This document shows, in pieces, positions 14,453 through 14,536 of a stretch of DNA of 14,536 nt. Numbering within the stretch: position 1 is the stretch's first letter; the number at the start of each line of letters is the position of its first letter. Position numbers and translations under genes: made by a program. Location of the stretch: positions 1 to 14,536 of the forward strand of contig CANKEI010000025.1 in assembly GCA_947481115.1 (NCBI GenBank), read 5' to 3'. Source of the stretch: a bacterium (GTDB lineage Bacteria; Babelota; Babeliae; Babelales; JABDEC01). The notes under the pieces were generated by a model that was given only the letters and a program-made list of their open reading frames with translations, did no database searches and was not told the DNA's origin.

Positions 14453-14536
14453 TCTAACTTTTATACTTGATCTCATGGTAACAATTTCAAATATCAAAAA
14501 ACAAGAGTTTTGCAAAAATTTTAAAAAATAAGTAAA

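Noticed and set aside
1..14536. tRNA, rRNA, CRISPR array or replication origin
   Set aside because: No cloverleaf-like segment, rRNA-like stretch, regularly spaced repeats with unique spacers, or DnaA-box cluster was seen; the only regular repeats are in-frame protein repeats.

Overview
The window is AT-rich, uses the standard bacterial code, and carries genes with Sec-type signal peptides and a large MscK-type mechanosensitive channel. This suggests a Gram-negative-like bacterium with an inner membrane and a periplasm. The mix of Rpn/PD-(D/E)XK transposase and DUF4143-type AAA ATPase remnants, intergenic palindromes and species-specific secreted low-complexity proteins resembles host-associated Candidatus Dependentiae (TM6). 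That placement is an inference from gene style only; a LeuRS phylogeny would settle it.

Layout. (1) 1-577, minus: 5' part of a secreted protein gene cut by the window edge. It diverges from (2) 756-968, plus: a 70-residue two-helix membrane protein, followed by a strong hairpin that can end transcription from both sides. (3) 6097-1044, minus: a compact three-gene unit of NUDIX hydrolase, divergent RecO-like protein and a 1230-residue MscS-family channel with 11 predicted helices and a huge coiled-coil N-terminal half. (4) 6240-10086, plus: leuS (leucyl-tRNA synthetase) surrounded by wreckage, namely a nonsense-riddled AAA ATPase, a GC-richer intergenic palindromic element, an Rpn-family nuclease with its middle deleted, and a second truncated AAA ATPase after leuS. 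(5) 14414-10116, minus: three consecutive secreted proteins. Two are clear paralogues of about 600 residues in which four conserved helical segments are joined by Gly/Ser/Ala/Pro-rich linkers. The third is a small protein that shares their C-terminal helical motif.

The most interesting block is the secreted-protein cluster. The paralogues share a nearly identical N-terminal segment (190 bp with 5 mismatches) while the rest has diverged strongly. Their linkers are built from tandem DNA repeats of 18 and 60-63 bp. All these exported-protein genes have recognisable purine-rich ribosome binding sites, unlike the housekeeping genes. I recognise no known family for them; secreted effectors or surface/periplasmic scaffold proteins is a guess. 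A second point is leucyl-tRNA synthetase, whose editing-site threonine-rich peptide appears to be replaced, suggesting altered or lost proofreading.
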